A DNA stretch of 64,000 bases from Larus michahellis. Its lineage: Eukaryota; Chordata; Aves; Charadriiformes; Laridae. The notes under the pieces are model-generated. The model ran no database searches. It was not told the origin of the DNA and saw only the letters and a program-made list of their open reading frames with translations. Shown here one piece after another: positions 1-10,868 of the stretch. The stretch is taken from assembly GCF_964199755.1 (NCBI RefSeq), contig NC_133917.1, positions 3,894,043 to 3,958,042 of the forward strand, written 5' to 3'. The position numbers and the translations under genes were made by a program. The first letter of the stretch is position 1; every line of letters starts with the position of its first letter.

Positions 1-275
1 CTACAGTTCCCAGCCCTGGATCAATGGCATGAGCCATCTGTCCAGGCAAGGCTTTGTTTTTTTCCAGACTTATTGCCCTCTAGTGTGATCGACACGTTAT
101 TACTACCTTGCCAGAGCCGGGCCCCCTCCTCCTCCTCCTCTTCCAGCCGTATCTTGCACAGAGGGGGAGATATATTTTAATTTTTACAAAATGGAAGCAG
201 TCTGCGTATATCTGGCAGGGGAAAAGCACCGTCCCCTCCTCCGCGGCGCGGAGCTGTGTTGGAAGTTTGTCTCAC
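1..275 (-). other. ATF7: ATF7 intron 7, 5' part
   Basis: This is the start of the intron after exon 7, with donor GTGAG at 275-271. It is mixed sequence with no ORF of recognisable family and no identifiable repeat. The next exon is outside the window. Confidence 0.85.
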
Positions 276-375
276 CGATATAACAGAAGGCATCTGTACG
301 GGAGGGCCTGGGAGGACGGGCATGGTCTGTCCGTTCGCAAGCTGCACGACAAGCGGGAGGGAACCCGTGGGAGAC
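276..375 (-). CDS. ATF7: ATF7 coding exon 7 (residues 187-219)
   Basis: The acceptor TTTCTCCAG is followed by G, which completes the split Gly186 codon, then 33 codons beginning SPTGSLPLVVQLANGQTMPV and ending in QMPSVIS. The donor is GTGAG at 275-271, leaving phase 0. The segment SLPL-x3-LANGQTMPV-x6-VQMPSVI is the most diagnostic ATF7 stretch in the window; ATF2 has a related but clearly different sequence. It lies in the Pro-rich central transactivation region, between the N-terminal activation domain and the bZIP. Compared with the mammalian protein as I remember it, VVQ replaces VMH, an ordinary substitution. Confidence 0.95.
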
Positions 376-2902
376 CTGGAGAAACAGCAATGCAAGTTCT
401 GGTGGGTTATTGGAAGTTTACGCTCTCCCGGCCGCCCCGCCAGCTCAAGGGCAGAAGCGGGAATTAGCGCTTAGTGGATTTGGGCTCATTTGCCCCATTT
501 CTGAATGGCAGGTTCCAAACCAAGGCGGGGGGGGGAGTGTGTGTGTGTGTGTGCAAAGCCCAGTAACAGCCTCCCGCAGCCTCGCTGCGCGGCAGCCACC
601 ACGTGCCACCATCACGCCGAGGTGGCCGCTCCTCGCCCGGGGCTGGCAGCCACGCTGGTGGCCAACGTGACGATGTGTCAACCCTTGGGCGTATGTTGTC
701 CAGCCAAAACCCCACGGTTGCCAAAGCCCCGAGACACGCTGCCCACCTGAACGGACAGAAAAGCACATCCCGGGGCTGCCGCAACTCCTCCTCGGGGAGA
801 TGAGGAGCTGAGCCTGGCACCGGGCGGACGGGGACGGGGGCAGCTGCTCCTGCCCACTTCTGGGCCTGGGAGCCACGTCCGCCGGGCTCCCAGGAGAGGG
901 TTCGCAAGGATTTAGCTTTCCATTAACAAGCGCTTCTGACTCCGGAGAAAAACCTCCTAAACACGGAGCCGACGCAAGGCTGGCGTGTGTCTGCCCAGAC
1001 AATGGCTGTGGGAGAGGGGAACAGCCCCGTCGCCGCAGGCTGGGAGGGGGGAGGCGATCGCGCCCGAGGCTAATTGTGACAAATTAAAAAATACCAAGAA
1101 CTTTTTCCGTTGCGGTGTTTCTGCACGCGGGGACAAACAAGGCAGGGATGTCCCTGCCTCCATTTCGGAGCGTCACAAACCCCACCGTGCTCCGGCTCCA
1201 ACCCTCCGGGCTCAGCCTTTCCAGGAGAGCGGAGGAAAAGCCGGAGCTGATCCGAGGAAGGAAAATGTCCCTGCCCTGCAAGGGCTGAGCTCCTGCTCCT
1301 CCTCGGCTCACCACAGCGCAGCGGGGAGCCGAATGGAGGCAGAGATGAGCCGGGAAGAGAAAAGCAGAGCTGCTGGGAGCTCTTTGCGGGAGAGAGAAAA
1401 GAAAATGTGCTGCTGCCTCCTCTGCCGAGCCCGGGGAAGGGGATGGATGAGGCCGGGCTGGCTGGGATCCTCGGAGAAACGGCGCTGGCACGGAGTAACG
1501 GCAGGGTGGGGAGAAGCAGGGGATGCGGGTCAGAGGGGGGAGTTCATCGCGCCAATAACTCAGGCTGGAATTTTTAAGGCTGCCTTGGGAACGCGAACGC
1601 TCGACTCTCATTCATTTCTATTGGGCATCCCAAATCCTCCAGGCTGCTTTGAAAATCCCAGCCTAACAAGCCGAGTTACAGGGAGGTCACAGCCTCCCCT
1701 CCATCTCTGTCACGCTGACAACCCCACCGCGTCCGCCGCGGGCCTGACGCGCAGCCCCTCGTCAAAAGCCGCAGCCCGGGGTTTTCACGTGGAGCACATC
1801 CAGCTCTCGCACCCGGCGAGGGATCTACCCCTGTGGGCTGCGAAGGGCACGTAAAATCGTATTAAAGTCTGGCTTGCTCCGGTTCTGATTTTTTCCCTGC
1901 CTCTAAGCGCAAGGGGACTGGGGTCCAAACGGCCTCTGCCTGCGCAGGGGTTACCGAGGGAATATAATGCCCTTTTCGAAACCCCGGGAACAATCACTTA
2001 ACCCCTTAATGCCTCAAGACAGGATTTAAAACTTGCCGTCAGGAAGTCCGGATTGATGGTGCCAGAGGGTCAAAGCGAAAACACACACAAAAATATGAAC
2101 TGACAGGCAAAAAAAATGGGCTGGTTAATGTAAGGAGCCAGCCTCAAACAAGGGTAATTAGAAAGGGGCCAGGACCGCAGCAAAAAAGAAGCATCCTGAC
2201 ACCAAAGAATAGGAGTGGGGCTAAATACACGTCTCCTGAGGGCTCATTGTAATGTGTTTCCTGCATCCTTCAGGCTCCTTCCTTTTATGCGCGGGGCCGG
2301 AGCTGCCTCACGGCGTGGCGGGCTCGTAACCGCCCCGGCCGGCGCTCTGGAGCCTCCGCTCCAGGTTGTTAAAGGGGCAAAAAGAAGCAGGTCATTAGAT
2401 CTGCCGAAACAAACAGCTCCCGAGGCAGAAGCTGACCACGGAGGAGGCCAGCAGGTTGCGGGAGAGGTTACACTTCAGAGGCAACAGCTGTCTGAGAAAA
2501 TCCCACAGCCATTAAAGATCCAGACGATTTCCTACCCGCCGGTTTCGCTCAGCTCTCTCCGCCGCATCAGGCTGCAAAAGCGACTGGGGAGTCCCCAGTC
2601 AGGCCCCGCTCCCATCGCAGGGAGCCAAGTGTCATGTCAACGCGTTTGGGGACTGGGTTGAATTTCTCCCCGCGGTGAGTTTTGCCTCGTTACGTTCCGC
2701 TACGACAATTAGTTCCTGCTTTCTGCACTTACACCCCATTCGGCTGTTGCAGACAGCGCTGCAACGAGGCCCTTATGCCCGAGCAGCCGCAGCGGGAATG
2801 GCGGCACCTCGGTTGTTCCGACAATCAAGGAGCTTATTTAGGTACCTAATTACTGCCCAGGAAGCCTGACGGTACGGGAGAAAAGCCTTCCTCCCTACTC
2901 AC
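376..2902 (-). other. ATF7: ATF7 intron 6
   Basis: The donor GTGAGT is at 2902-2897 and the acceptor ends at 376. The intron is 2.5 kb of GC-rich sequence with a short (GT)n run near 536-552. It shows no recognisable repeat or conserved coding segment. The ORF at 985-1854 on the plus strand is unspliced CpG-rich intron with no family resemblance. Confidence 0.85.
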
Positions 2903-3060
2903 CCGAGCTGTCTGTTGGAGGGGGGGGCCTGGGTAATGACAGAGGTGGGGGACGGCAGCGTGGGGTGGAGCGGGTCGTAACCCAGGTGCAGCGGCAGCGA
3001 GCCCGGACGCACGATGGTTGGAGTAGGCGTAGAAATGATGACAGGCTTGGAGGCGATCTC
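2903..3060 (-). CDS. ATF7: ATF7 coding exon 6 (residues 134-186)
   Basis: The acceptor ATCCTCTCCAG ends at 3061. The exon is 158 nt, opens in phase 0 with EIASKPVIIST and closes with two bases of the Gly186 codon (SNRQLG). The donor is GTGAGT. It carries STPTPTIVRPGSLPLHLGYD followed by PLHPTLPSPTSVITQAPPSN, a Ser/Thr/Pro-rich activation segment shared by ATF2 and ATF7. The VITQAPxSNR block is nearly invariant in the family. The start of the exon (EIAS) is the most divergent part. Confidence 0.96.
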
Positions 3061-4022
3061 CTGGAGAGGATCAAGAGACAAAAGGGGAGACACGCCGTTA
3101 CCCATTAGCTTCGTAATCGCCCGGCTGTGTCTTCCTTCTGGCGGCTTAAAAGCAATTTTGTGAAAATTAAGGCACCTTCACCAGGGAAACTGAGGCACGG
3201 AGGGGAGCGGCTTGCCCAAAGCCACACTGATTCGGTGTCAGTGCAGGGAATGGGAAACAGAAATTCCGACTCCTGCTGCCTGCAGCAGCCGCTGGGAAAT
3301 AATGCCCCTCCCGAATTACCATTCCAACCCCAGGTAACGTCCCCAGAGCGGGAAGTTATTCCGATGGAGACTGTGTCACCTGGACTGACGTGCTCTGAGT
3401 CACCAGCCAGGCCCACCGGGAGACGCGGAGCCGGTCTGGGAGAAGATGTGTTACTTGTTTGGCACTTTGGCCCGGCCAGAAAAGCTTTCCCAGGGGGAGG
3501 GACTCTGGAGCAGGGAGGGGAGCCATGGGACGAGGGGGAAGGGTTCAAACTGGAAGAGGGAGACTGAGATGGGATCTGAGGACGAAACTCTTGGGAGACT
3601 GAGATGGGATCTGAGGAAGAAATTCTTGGCTGTGAGGGGGGTGAGCCCCTGGCCCAGGTTGCCCAGAGAAGCTGTGGCTGCCCCATCCCTGGAGGGGTTC
3701 AAGGCCAGGTTGGACGGGGCTTGGAGCAACCTGGGCTGGTGGGAGGTGTCCCTGCCCAGGGCAGGGGGTGGCACTGGGTGGCCTTCAAGGTCCCTTCCAA
3801 AATGAAACATTCAACGATTCTAAGAGCGAGGCTTTCTGCGTTACCAAATCCACGCGGAGTCTTAAGGGCGGCAAATGTGTATTTTAGCAAACACCTTTTT
3901 CCTCTTTCTTTCTAAAATGAGGGGAACCTCACAAGCCCAAGTCAGGCGTTGGCACCCACAAGTGGAGAAAAAGCTTGTTCTCATCGCCACCGTCTCCGCA
4001 GGGCACGGTCGGGGAGACCTAC
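3061..4022 (-). other. ATF7: ATF7 intron 5 with a CR1 insertion
   Basis: The donor GTAGGT at 4022-4017 and the acceptor ending at 3061 bound a 962-nt intron. About a third of it is a CR1 fragment (3477-3824) in antisense orientation to ATF7. The rest is unremarkable sequence. Confidence 0.85.
3477..3824 (+). mobile_element. CR1 LINE 3' fragment, 5'-truncated
   Basis: It is collinear with the avian CR1 3' untranslated region: GGACTCTGGAGCAGGGA, then GGGGCAGCCACAGCTTCTCT read on the other strand, then AAGGTCCCTTCC and a degenerate ATTCTAAG 3' end. It is antisense to ATF7 and non-coding. An internal 35-bp tandem duplication (3560-3594 and 3595-3629) is absent from the copies at 32.7 and 44.5 kb. 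Confidence 0.9.
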
Positions 4023-4157
4023 CTTCTCCTTGCTCTGCGGCGACCGCGGGGCAGAGGCAGGGCTGTCCGGAGGAGAAGAATCCACCTCCACCGGCTCTTC
4101 CTCCTTTATCTTGATGTCCGGGGTGGAGGGCAGGGACATGTCCAGGGCTCCGGCGCT
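4023..4157 (-). CDS. ATF7: ATF7 coding exon 5 (residues 89-133)
   Basis: The acceptor TTTTCCTTGTAG is followed by 45 codons starting SAGALDMSLPSTPDIKIKEE and ending SPQSKEK. The donor is GTAGGT; both ends are phase 0. Visible sites are Thr100 in a Ser-Thr-Pro motif, which corresponds to the regulatory Thr112 of the longer human protein; Lys106 in the SUMO consensus I-K-E-E, which corresponds to human Lys118; and a run of Ser-Pro sites (DSSPPDSPAS). The 12-residue offset from human numbering supports an 11-residue insert, present in the human form just upstream, being absent when the proximal exon 4 donor is used. An alternative acceptor TAGAG two bases further on would break the frame. Confidence 0.95.
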
Positions 4158-5653
4158 CTACAAGGAAAACCAGCCAGGGATTGAAAGGACAATTAGCTCA
4201 CATTGTTTGTGAAACATTCGGCTGCTCCCAGAGGAAGAGCTACAGCTCTGAGCTCTTGCCAAATTATTATTATTTATTTGTACTGAAGTAGCATCTGGGA
4301 GCCCGAGGCGGAGAGCGGTGCCGCGCCACGTCGGCCCCGTCCAAACGGAGACGGAGGCCCAGGAAAGACGGTCTCTGCCCCAGATGGCACCATTTTGTGG
4401 TTTCGCAGGAACACACACACAATTCTTTCCGTGGTTTAGTGCTTTTCGGGGTTTGCTTGGTTGGTTTTTTTTTCAGAAAAGGGCTCTGCTAAGGAGAACA
4501 GGTAACAAAGCCAAACGCCTGCGAGTTACAGAAGGCACTTTCATTCACAGAAGAGCTGTAAAGCATTGTATAAATCAGCCTGAATTATTTTATTGCCCGA
4601 TTATCAAAAGCAAACAAAGAGCCATGCAAGTTATTAAATATCTATGAGCGCCCCATTAAAATAAAACCCAACCATATGCCTGAACCTGGCAACCTGCCAC
4701 CAACCCGGGGTTCCAGCAGTGCCACGTGCCCCATTTTAACCAGTTAATGACTTGCCGGGGGACGGGGAAAGGGCAGGGTGACAAACAAGGGAGGCGGGTG
4801 GGGGACTAAACCCGAGCGTCCACCTCTCCCTTCCCTGGGATGGAGGAAGAGAAAGGCCTGGGAGAAGACGGAGTAGGGGAGCGGGCAAGCAGGTCTTGAC
4901 CGCAGGATGCTGCGCTCGGTTGGGCTCCAACAAACCTCCTCGCAAACCGCCCAGTCCCTCCCTCCCTCCATCCCTTCCTCCCTCCTTCCCTCCATCCCAT
5001 CCCGGGCAGGAGGAATTCTCCCTACATCAGTCCTGACGGCTGTTTGTCCAACCTGCTCTCCCTCCCCGCTCAGTCCCGGCCCTTTCCTTCGCTCGCCCAT
5101 CCGCTGCTGACAGTTTGTGCTCACGTCTAACCTGAACCTCCTCCTCTGCTGCATTTTAAGCCCTCTCAAGGGAGGGAAAATTGCGGCAAGAGGGTAAAAA
5201 AATCCGGGCATCTGCGGATGCTCTGGAGCGGGGAGCGGCTCCGGCCTCCTCTGAGCTGATTTATGCAGGAGCTTTGGCAGTAACCATTTACCTGCCCTCT
5301 TAAGCAGAGCTGTTGCACTGGGAATCACAAAGGAGAAGGGATTAACATGCAGGAAAGTTTCAAACCACTTAAAGCGCCTCCAGGGAAGCTCCCGCTGCGC
5401 CTATGTTTTTAATTAACATGCTGGTGTGGAGACCACCCTTGGAAGCGGAGGACGAAACACACAACGGCAGCGACTGGGCTGGATGCAGCCAAATGTGGAA
5501 AGCATCCGAGAAATGCGGCAGGCGGCTCCGGCCGGGTTCTGGGAGGGACGAGGGACCTCGAGCGGAGATTTTCTCGGAGGGATAAAGCCTTCCCTAACAC
5601 CTGAAACCACCCCGAGCATCACCCTGCCCCGTCCGCCTGGCTGCCGGCAGGAA

Positions 5654-5675
5654 TATTCCGACTGCAGTCGGAATA
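5654..5675. repeat. perfect 22-bp palindrome
   Basis: The half-site TATTCCGACTG is followed immediately by its exact reverse complement, with no spacer. The 10-bp palindrome CTGCCGGCAG lies just to the left (5641-5650). Function unknown; it could be a dimeric transcription-factor site or simply a cruciform-prone sequence. Confidence 0.85.
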
Positions 5676-6119
5676 AAGCAAAAAAAATAAAAGGAAAAAA
5701 TCTCTCGCAGCCGAAGGATGCCGGCTGCAGCCGCTAGGTAGCCGAGCGCAGGAGATGGGTGGTCTTAAGATATAAAACGGCCGGCTAGACTGTGGGCTGC
5801 TGGCCCATTTATATGGGAAACCGCAAAACCAAAGCTACCTTTTTCCCCAACGCTCCGGCTCGGCGGAGAACAAAAGGCAGGGAATTCAGAGCATAAAATG
5901 CCAGGCAGCCCCGGCAAGGCCCTGCAGCATACCAATGAGAGAGATCAATTTATGCTTTAAAGAGCCCTGTTATTAGGAGAAGCGGGGGCGGGGGGGGGGG
6001 GTGGGGGTGAAAGACAGTTTTCCGTTTTAATTCTGAATTCCTCCGTTCCCCATCTCGCGGAAGATTTACGCGGCTGCGCTCCTGCAGTTTATTTCCGAGC
6101 AGCGGCGCTGACTGTGAGC

Positions 6120-6135
6120 GTATGTACGTACATAC
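6120..6135. repeat. perfect 16-bp palindrome
   Basis: GTATGTACGTACATAC is its own reverse complement. A partial GTATGTG copy lies about 15 bp to the right. It is probably a short alternating purine-pyrimidine microsatellite. Confidence 0.7.
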
Positions 6136-6810
6136 ATCAATTTAGTAAATGTATGTGCCAGTCTAAGAGCCCAACACGCATCTGCTGCTCCTCACATCCT
6201 GGAAAAGGTGGTGGTGGTGAGGGGCGGGGTGGGGGGGGGGAAAAACGTCCTTAATTAGCTGCTATCCGAGGAGATCCCGTTGTCCTTCAGACCCCTGCGC
6301 TCCCGAGGTTTGGCAGGGGCAGCCCGGAATCGATACCGTTTGCATTTCAGGGAGCTCTTTGTTAGAAAAAAAGCCTCCTCGCTCCTCCGCGCAGCCCCTC
6401 TCGCCGCCTGCACGTACGGCGACGCCGTTTCAGCGCCAACCCTTCCCCGCTCGTCGCGCCCTCAAAAGCGCCTTCGCGACGAATTTTGCTCCCCAAGGAA
6501 ATTTTTGCTCAGATCCCCGAGTCCTTTTCCTGCATCTACCTTCCCCAAGGTGCGGGGGGTATTTCGGGTACTGCCTTTTTTCTTTCCTCCCAACCCCCCC
6601 CTCCCCCCACCATTTTTTTGAAGTGAAAAGCCAAAGGAATAATAAACCATCAAAATCCGCTCTCGCCAGGCCTCGGATTGCAGGCTAGCCAGCCAAAGTC
6701 CCCCGAGTTAAAAAAATAAAGTCCCACGTAAGCCAGCGTATTAAATCCGAGACCACACTTCATTACCCTACAACATATGCCTTTCATCAGAACGGCACCG
6801 GCCCCCCCAC

Positions 6811-6873
6811 CTTCCGGCCCCCCGAAAATGCGCCCGGCTGAGCTTTGCGGCGACGGCGGCCTTCGCCCCTTGC
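6811..6873 (-). other. ATF7: ATF7 exon 4 alternative 3' extension (63 nt, in frame) and read-through tail
   Basis: Beyond the proximal GC donor the exon stays open for 21 codons, A-R-G-E-G-R-R-R-R-K-A-Q-P-G-A-F-S-G-G-R-K. It reaches CGGAAG|GTGGGG, a GT donor in the same phase 0. Mammalian ATF7 has an optional basic 11-residue insert at exactly this place, starting with the same Ala-Arg; here the length and the rest of the sequence differ. Without splicing at either donor the frame adds seven more codons and stops at TGA (6789-6787). This is inference: no transcript evidence is available. Confidence 0.5.
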
Positions 6874-6992
6874 CTTTTTCTCGTCATCCTCGGCGGCTTT
6901 CTTGAACTCGTGCTCGAAGGAACTGGCCAGTTCATTGAAGAGTCCCACTTCCTCGCAGTTCTTCAAGAAGCGAGTCGGGGTCGGAGTCTGAT
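6874..6992 (-). CDS. ATF7: ATF7 coding exon 4 (residues 49-88), Thr51/Thr53 activation segment
   Basis: The acceptor CAACCCAAACAG is followed by AT, which completes Asp49 (G from exon 3), then 39 codons: QTPTPTRFLKNCEEVGLFNE, LASSFEHEFKKAAEDDEKK. Thr51 and Thr53 sit in the double Thr-Pro motif that JNK/p38 phosphorylates in ATF2 (Thr69/71) and ATF7. The adjoining FLKNCEEVGLFNEL helix and the acidic tail are conserved through the family. The junction matching ATF2 (after Lys-Lys) has AAG|GCAAGG, a non-canonical GC donor with otherwise strong consensus, and it gives correct phase into exon 5. A GT donor 63 nt downstream is the alternative. The exon itself is certain; which 3' end is used is not. 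Confidence 0.93.
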
Positions 6993-9900
6993 CTGTTTGG
7001 GTTGTAACACCAAAGAGAAGCTAGAAAATTCATTTTAACCACCTCGCTCCCCTCCCGGCAAAGGGGGCCTCGGTTCTGCCTTAAGTCCGGAGGCTTTTCC
7101 GCTACGGCGCGGGTCGCCTTTGCAAAGCAAAGTGCCGACTCAGAGAGGGGAGAATAATTTCCGAATTGTGTAATAAATGACCACTGTATATAAGCACCGA
7201 TGGTACATAAGCACCCATCGCGGGGAGAGGCGTGCAGTGATTTCTGCGCAATTCCTGCCTGGGGGTCGTGTCCTGTCCCTCCCGCCCCGGGGTTTTGCCC
7301 GTCCTCATCTGAATCGCCGCTGCGAGGAAGGAAAACAGAAGGGGTTTGACCTCCCTGAACCAGCAGATCTTAAAAATACGGCGTGGTGAGAGGGGGAAGA
7401 GCCGACCGGAGCAGCTCCGCCGCTGCTGTGGAACCCGTGAACGCGCATCCCTGGACAGCCGGCTACGTGGGAGCGCTAATCGTTAACCACCACTGTCCAA
7501 AGCGATCCCTCCGGGACCCGTTTTCCACCGTATGAACACGTTGAGTCATGATCTCCCTGGCCATCACCCAGGCTATAAAGCAGAACGAAAGCTCCCCGCT
7601 CCCAGCGAGGCGGGTTTTATCTGCGTGACGTTAGGTCAGGAGCCCAGGTAATGCCGGGAGCCCGGAATGCTGCGCCCCAAAATCCATCTGGCAGAAAACG
7701 ACGGAGGTTTTTAGGCACAAAGGGGATCCCTGGGATGGTTTAGCCTGACCTGCTGCACAAAACACGGGCTCTTTGGCAGGGACACTCCCCGTTCGAGCGC
7801 AGGGGGCTGCGCTCGGGACGCAGAAAACATCCCGTTTGATTTCGAACCGGCGGCGGAAGGTCCCCTGCAGCCTTCGGGAAGCGACTCCGGCGATGACTTT
7901 GCATCGCAGTCGCACGCCTACGCTTGATTTCCAGTCTGACTTTTAAACCTACGGGGTTTGTTAATAAAGCAAAAGGCCTCCTCCGAGCACACTTTGGTTC
8001 CACCCCCCAAATCTCTCTTCATTAAACCAAGAAACTTTGTCAACTAAAGATCTCAGCAGGAGCCTGGTTTTCCGGTGCTTTAAGAGCTCTCGGGGCTCTT
8101 TTCGGACCGTTCCCCATTTAGCCATGTCCTTCCCAGCCGCGCGCGCCCGCCCGGGGGCCCAAATCTCCAGCAGAAGTTGTCACGCCGCCACGAATCACCT
8201 CTTTTCTCTCCCCAGATTTGTACCTCCAGGAACGGCAGCGGCTCTTCCGCCCACGGCATCAGCCCAGAAGGGCACGTTCCCATTTCAGTAAGTCTCCCTG
8301 CTGCCAGCTTTAACCGGCACAGAGAGAGAGAGAACAATTCTTTACGACTCTCTTTAGCTTTAAGCGCGGAGATACGGCAGGAGACGTACGCCGAATCCTC
8401 CTGCTCTTCGCACGCGGGCTGCTGGCCTGGACCCGGCACAAAGCAAGAGGAGGGGGGGAGAGAAGGAGAAAACCCAGAGACAAAATGGTGGCGTAAAAAG
8501 GGGAAAGAAAAAAGGGCGATGGGAACGGAGGGCAACAACGCCCCAGATCTCACTGCTCAAAGCTTTATGGCCCTCGCGAACCGCATCCCCACCCCCCGGC
8601 AGCTCTACCTGCTGTCACGAGCGCAGCGTTGAACGGGCTGGTTTTGCCCTGCCCGCGGCTAAACGAATTTGGGGGTGGGTTTTTTTTCGGCTTTGTGGCT
8701 TATCCCAGAGGAACCCCCCCCCGAGCATCAGCCCCGGGGGAGCGGGGAGAAGGGGGCAGGCCCGCCCTCCCTGAGCTAAAACTGCAGCGTTTCATCCCGT
8801 TCATGGGTTTTACCGGCGAGGGTTTGTGCCCAGGAGGAATATCCACCTCTGGGAGCGGCGAAGGTGAGGGTTTTCCATGCCGCATCCCCGTTGGAGCAGG
8901 CTGGAGACAGGAACGTACCCCGTTTCCACTCCCCCATTACCATGGGCAATTAGCGCCCTGGATTTATCAAGGAAAAGGGAACCCTCCCGCTGTGCTCCCT
9001 GTTTAAAAAGGGGGTGAACTGGTGGCAAACCCAACCTTTAGGAATCTGAGGTTTCTTTCCGCCCCTGCCCCAAATTCTTCCCCATCAGCTCCCACTGAGC
9101 CCGACCCCGTTCGAAATGAATTCTCCCTCTGGGAGCCCGTTCCGTCTCGGCGATCCCTCCCTTCCCCGGGAGAAGCCTCCTGCCCTCCCAGCAAAGCCTG
9201 CGCCCGCTCTCCCAGTCCTGCCCGCAGCCACCGTTCCCTTGAAAAGGCTTTAAGAACCCGACTGGATCGCTATTTCCCACTTCAATGGCGAAATTCGGGC
9301 TGGAGATGAGCCCAAAAGGCCCCTGCAGCAGACGCTTCGTTTCCCCTGACGAACTCTCGGGGCTTCAAAAAGCCTTTCCTCCTCCTCCTCCTCCTCCTCC
9401 TCTCTCCTTGTTCTCAACCTTTTCACTCAGAGATAACACAAACCTCACCCCCTTTTTAAGAAGCCCGAAGGAAAGGGGTCTGACAAGGCAGGAGAGCGTT
9501 TGTAACCGGCAGCGATCCGCTGCCAGACAACAATATACGCGGGGTTGGCTTTTGGGGTTGGCTTTTGGGGTCGTGTCCCCCCCCCCGATTTTATAAAGGC
9601 TGCATTGACCGCGGCGCTGCCGGATCGGCTCGTTGGGGCTGCGTAAACGCGCTCTCGGCAGCAGCCAGCGCACTCGAGGGCGTTTTAATTTATTAACCGC
9701 GAGCCTAAAAGCTCCGGAAAATTGACACCTGGGCTGAGGAGAGGAAGCTGGGGTTTGTCAGAGCGTGCTCATCGTCCTCCAAGCACGCGCAGAGACGCCC
9801 AAGCCCTTCTGCCCATAAATCTTCCAGCCTTAATAAAAAGGGTGAGAGCTAAACCCATCCCCCCTCACCGCCCCCCCACCCTAAAAAAAAAAAAAAAAAA

Positions 9901-10131
9901 AACAGGAAAAAAAAAAAAAACCACAAAACCTGATACTACCATAAAGCAAAAAAATAGAAACTTGGAAGCCGCTGGCTTTTCCTTTCCTCCTGATTAAATG
10001 CAGATCAGCAGAGGTTTTTATGGGAGGTAGAGACGTTTCGCAGTGCATCTGGTCCCTGGTATTAATCTTGCAGGCAGGCGATATTAATGCGCGCCGTTCG
10101 GGGAGGCGGCCTGGGTGGAAACGCCACGTAC
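6993..10131 (-). other. ATF7: ATF7 intron 3
   Basis: The donor GTACGT is at 10131-10126 and the acceptor ends at 6993. The intron is 3.1 kb of GC-rich sequence with a (CCT)n run near 9376-9402 and poly-A runs near 9883-9922. An AT-richer stretch around 7145-7215 contains TATATAAG-like sequence. No interspersed repeat is recognised. Confidence 0.85.
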
Positions 10132-10228
10132 CTGCGATGATGACCGAGTCGGTGCGAGCGGGGCCGAATTTCAATGTCATCTCATGCTTGTGTTTATGAA
10201 CCGCCAGGTGGTCCTCGTTTGTAAACCT
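10132..10228 (-). CDS. ATF7: ATF7 coding exon 3 (residues 17-48), zinc-finger C-terminal half
   Basis: The acceptor CGTTTCAG is followed by 32 codons plus one base: RFTNEDHLAVHKHKHEMTLK then FGPARTDSVIIA. His27 and His31 complete the C2H2 finger begun by Cys9 and Cys14 in exon 2. The finger takes part in kinase and cofactor contacts in the family rather than in DNA binding by the bZIP. The donor GTACGT is strong. The exon ends with the first base of Asp49, matching exon 4. The sequence is essentially identical to mammalian ATF7 as I recall it. Confidence 0.97.
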
Positions 10229-10868
10229 CTGAAACGAAACAATTTAGGGAGAATCGTGAATAAACGCCTTCCGCGGGTTTTTTACGGGGACATCCTGCGG
10301 CAGGGCGGTGTTGGGGGGGGGGGGGGTTTGCGGGGAGTGGGGGGGGAAGCGACTGGAATGCAATCGCTGCCGAGCGTTAAAGCAAAACCGGAGCGGGACG
10401 GATTGTTTGAGAAGTGATGTGTGAACACATCGCGCAAAATGAAATAAAAAAAAAAAAAACCCACGTTATACCAGGGAATAAATATTTTTAAATGTCCTTT
10501 TTTTTTTTTCTTTTTTTCCTTAATTTTTTTCAGCGGCGGGGCCACGCGGCGGCTGCAACCCATGGAAGGAAACGCCAATCTGCCCGGCGCTTTATTGCTG
10601 GATAACGAAGGGATGAATTAGGCGCTATTAAGGGGGTCAGGCAACTTTTTTGGGGGGGGGGTTTGGGGGGGGAGGAGGATGGCGTGGGACAAAGCTGGCA
10701 CCTCTCCGGCCACAGAGCGGTTTTACGGAGCAGGACGGAGCCCGAGGCACGGCCACCATGGAACCGGGGATGGCTTGTGGGGGGCGGGGGGGCGGTGGTG
10801 GTAGTGGGGAGGACGGATTTTACATGCCGTAAAAAGCAGGCTGAAATTCCACCTGTGGGAAAAATCGT

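Larger units (their letters stand above)
4158..6873 (-). other. ATF7: ATF7 intron 4 (GC-AG if the proximal donor is used)
   Basis: It is bounded by AAG|GCAAGG at 6873 and CTTGTAG at 4158. The intron is 2.7 kb of GC-rich DNA with a perfect 22-bp palindrome (5654-5675), a 16-bp palindrome (6120-6135), and poly-G/poly-C stretches near 5987-6005 and 6590-6606. No interspersed repeat is recognised. Confidence 0.75.

Noticed and set aside
985..1854. 289-codon plus-strand ORF
   Set aside because: No recognisable domain, inside ATF7 intron 6, CpG-rich composition.
9883..9922. Poly-A stretch as a possible processed-pseudogene tail
   Set aside because: No gene-like body precedes it on either side and no target-site duplication is visible.
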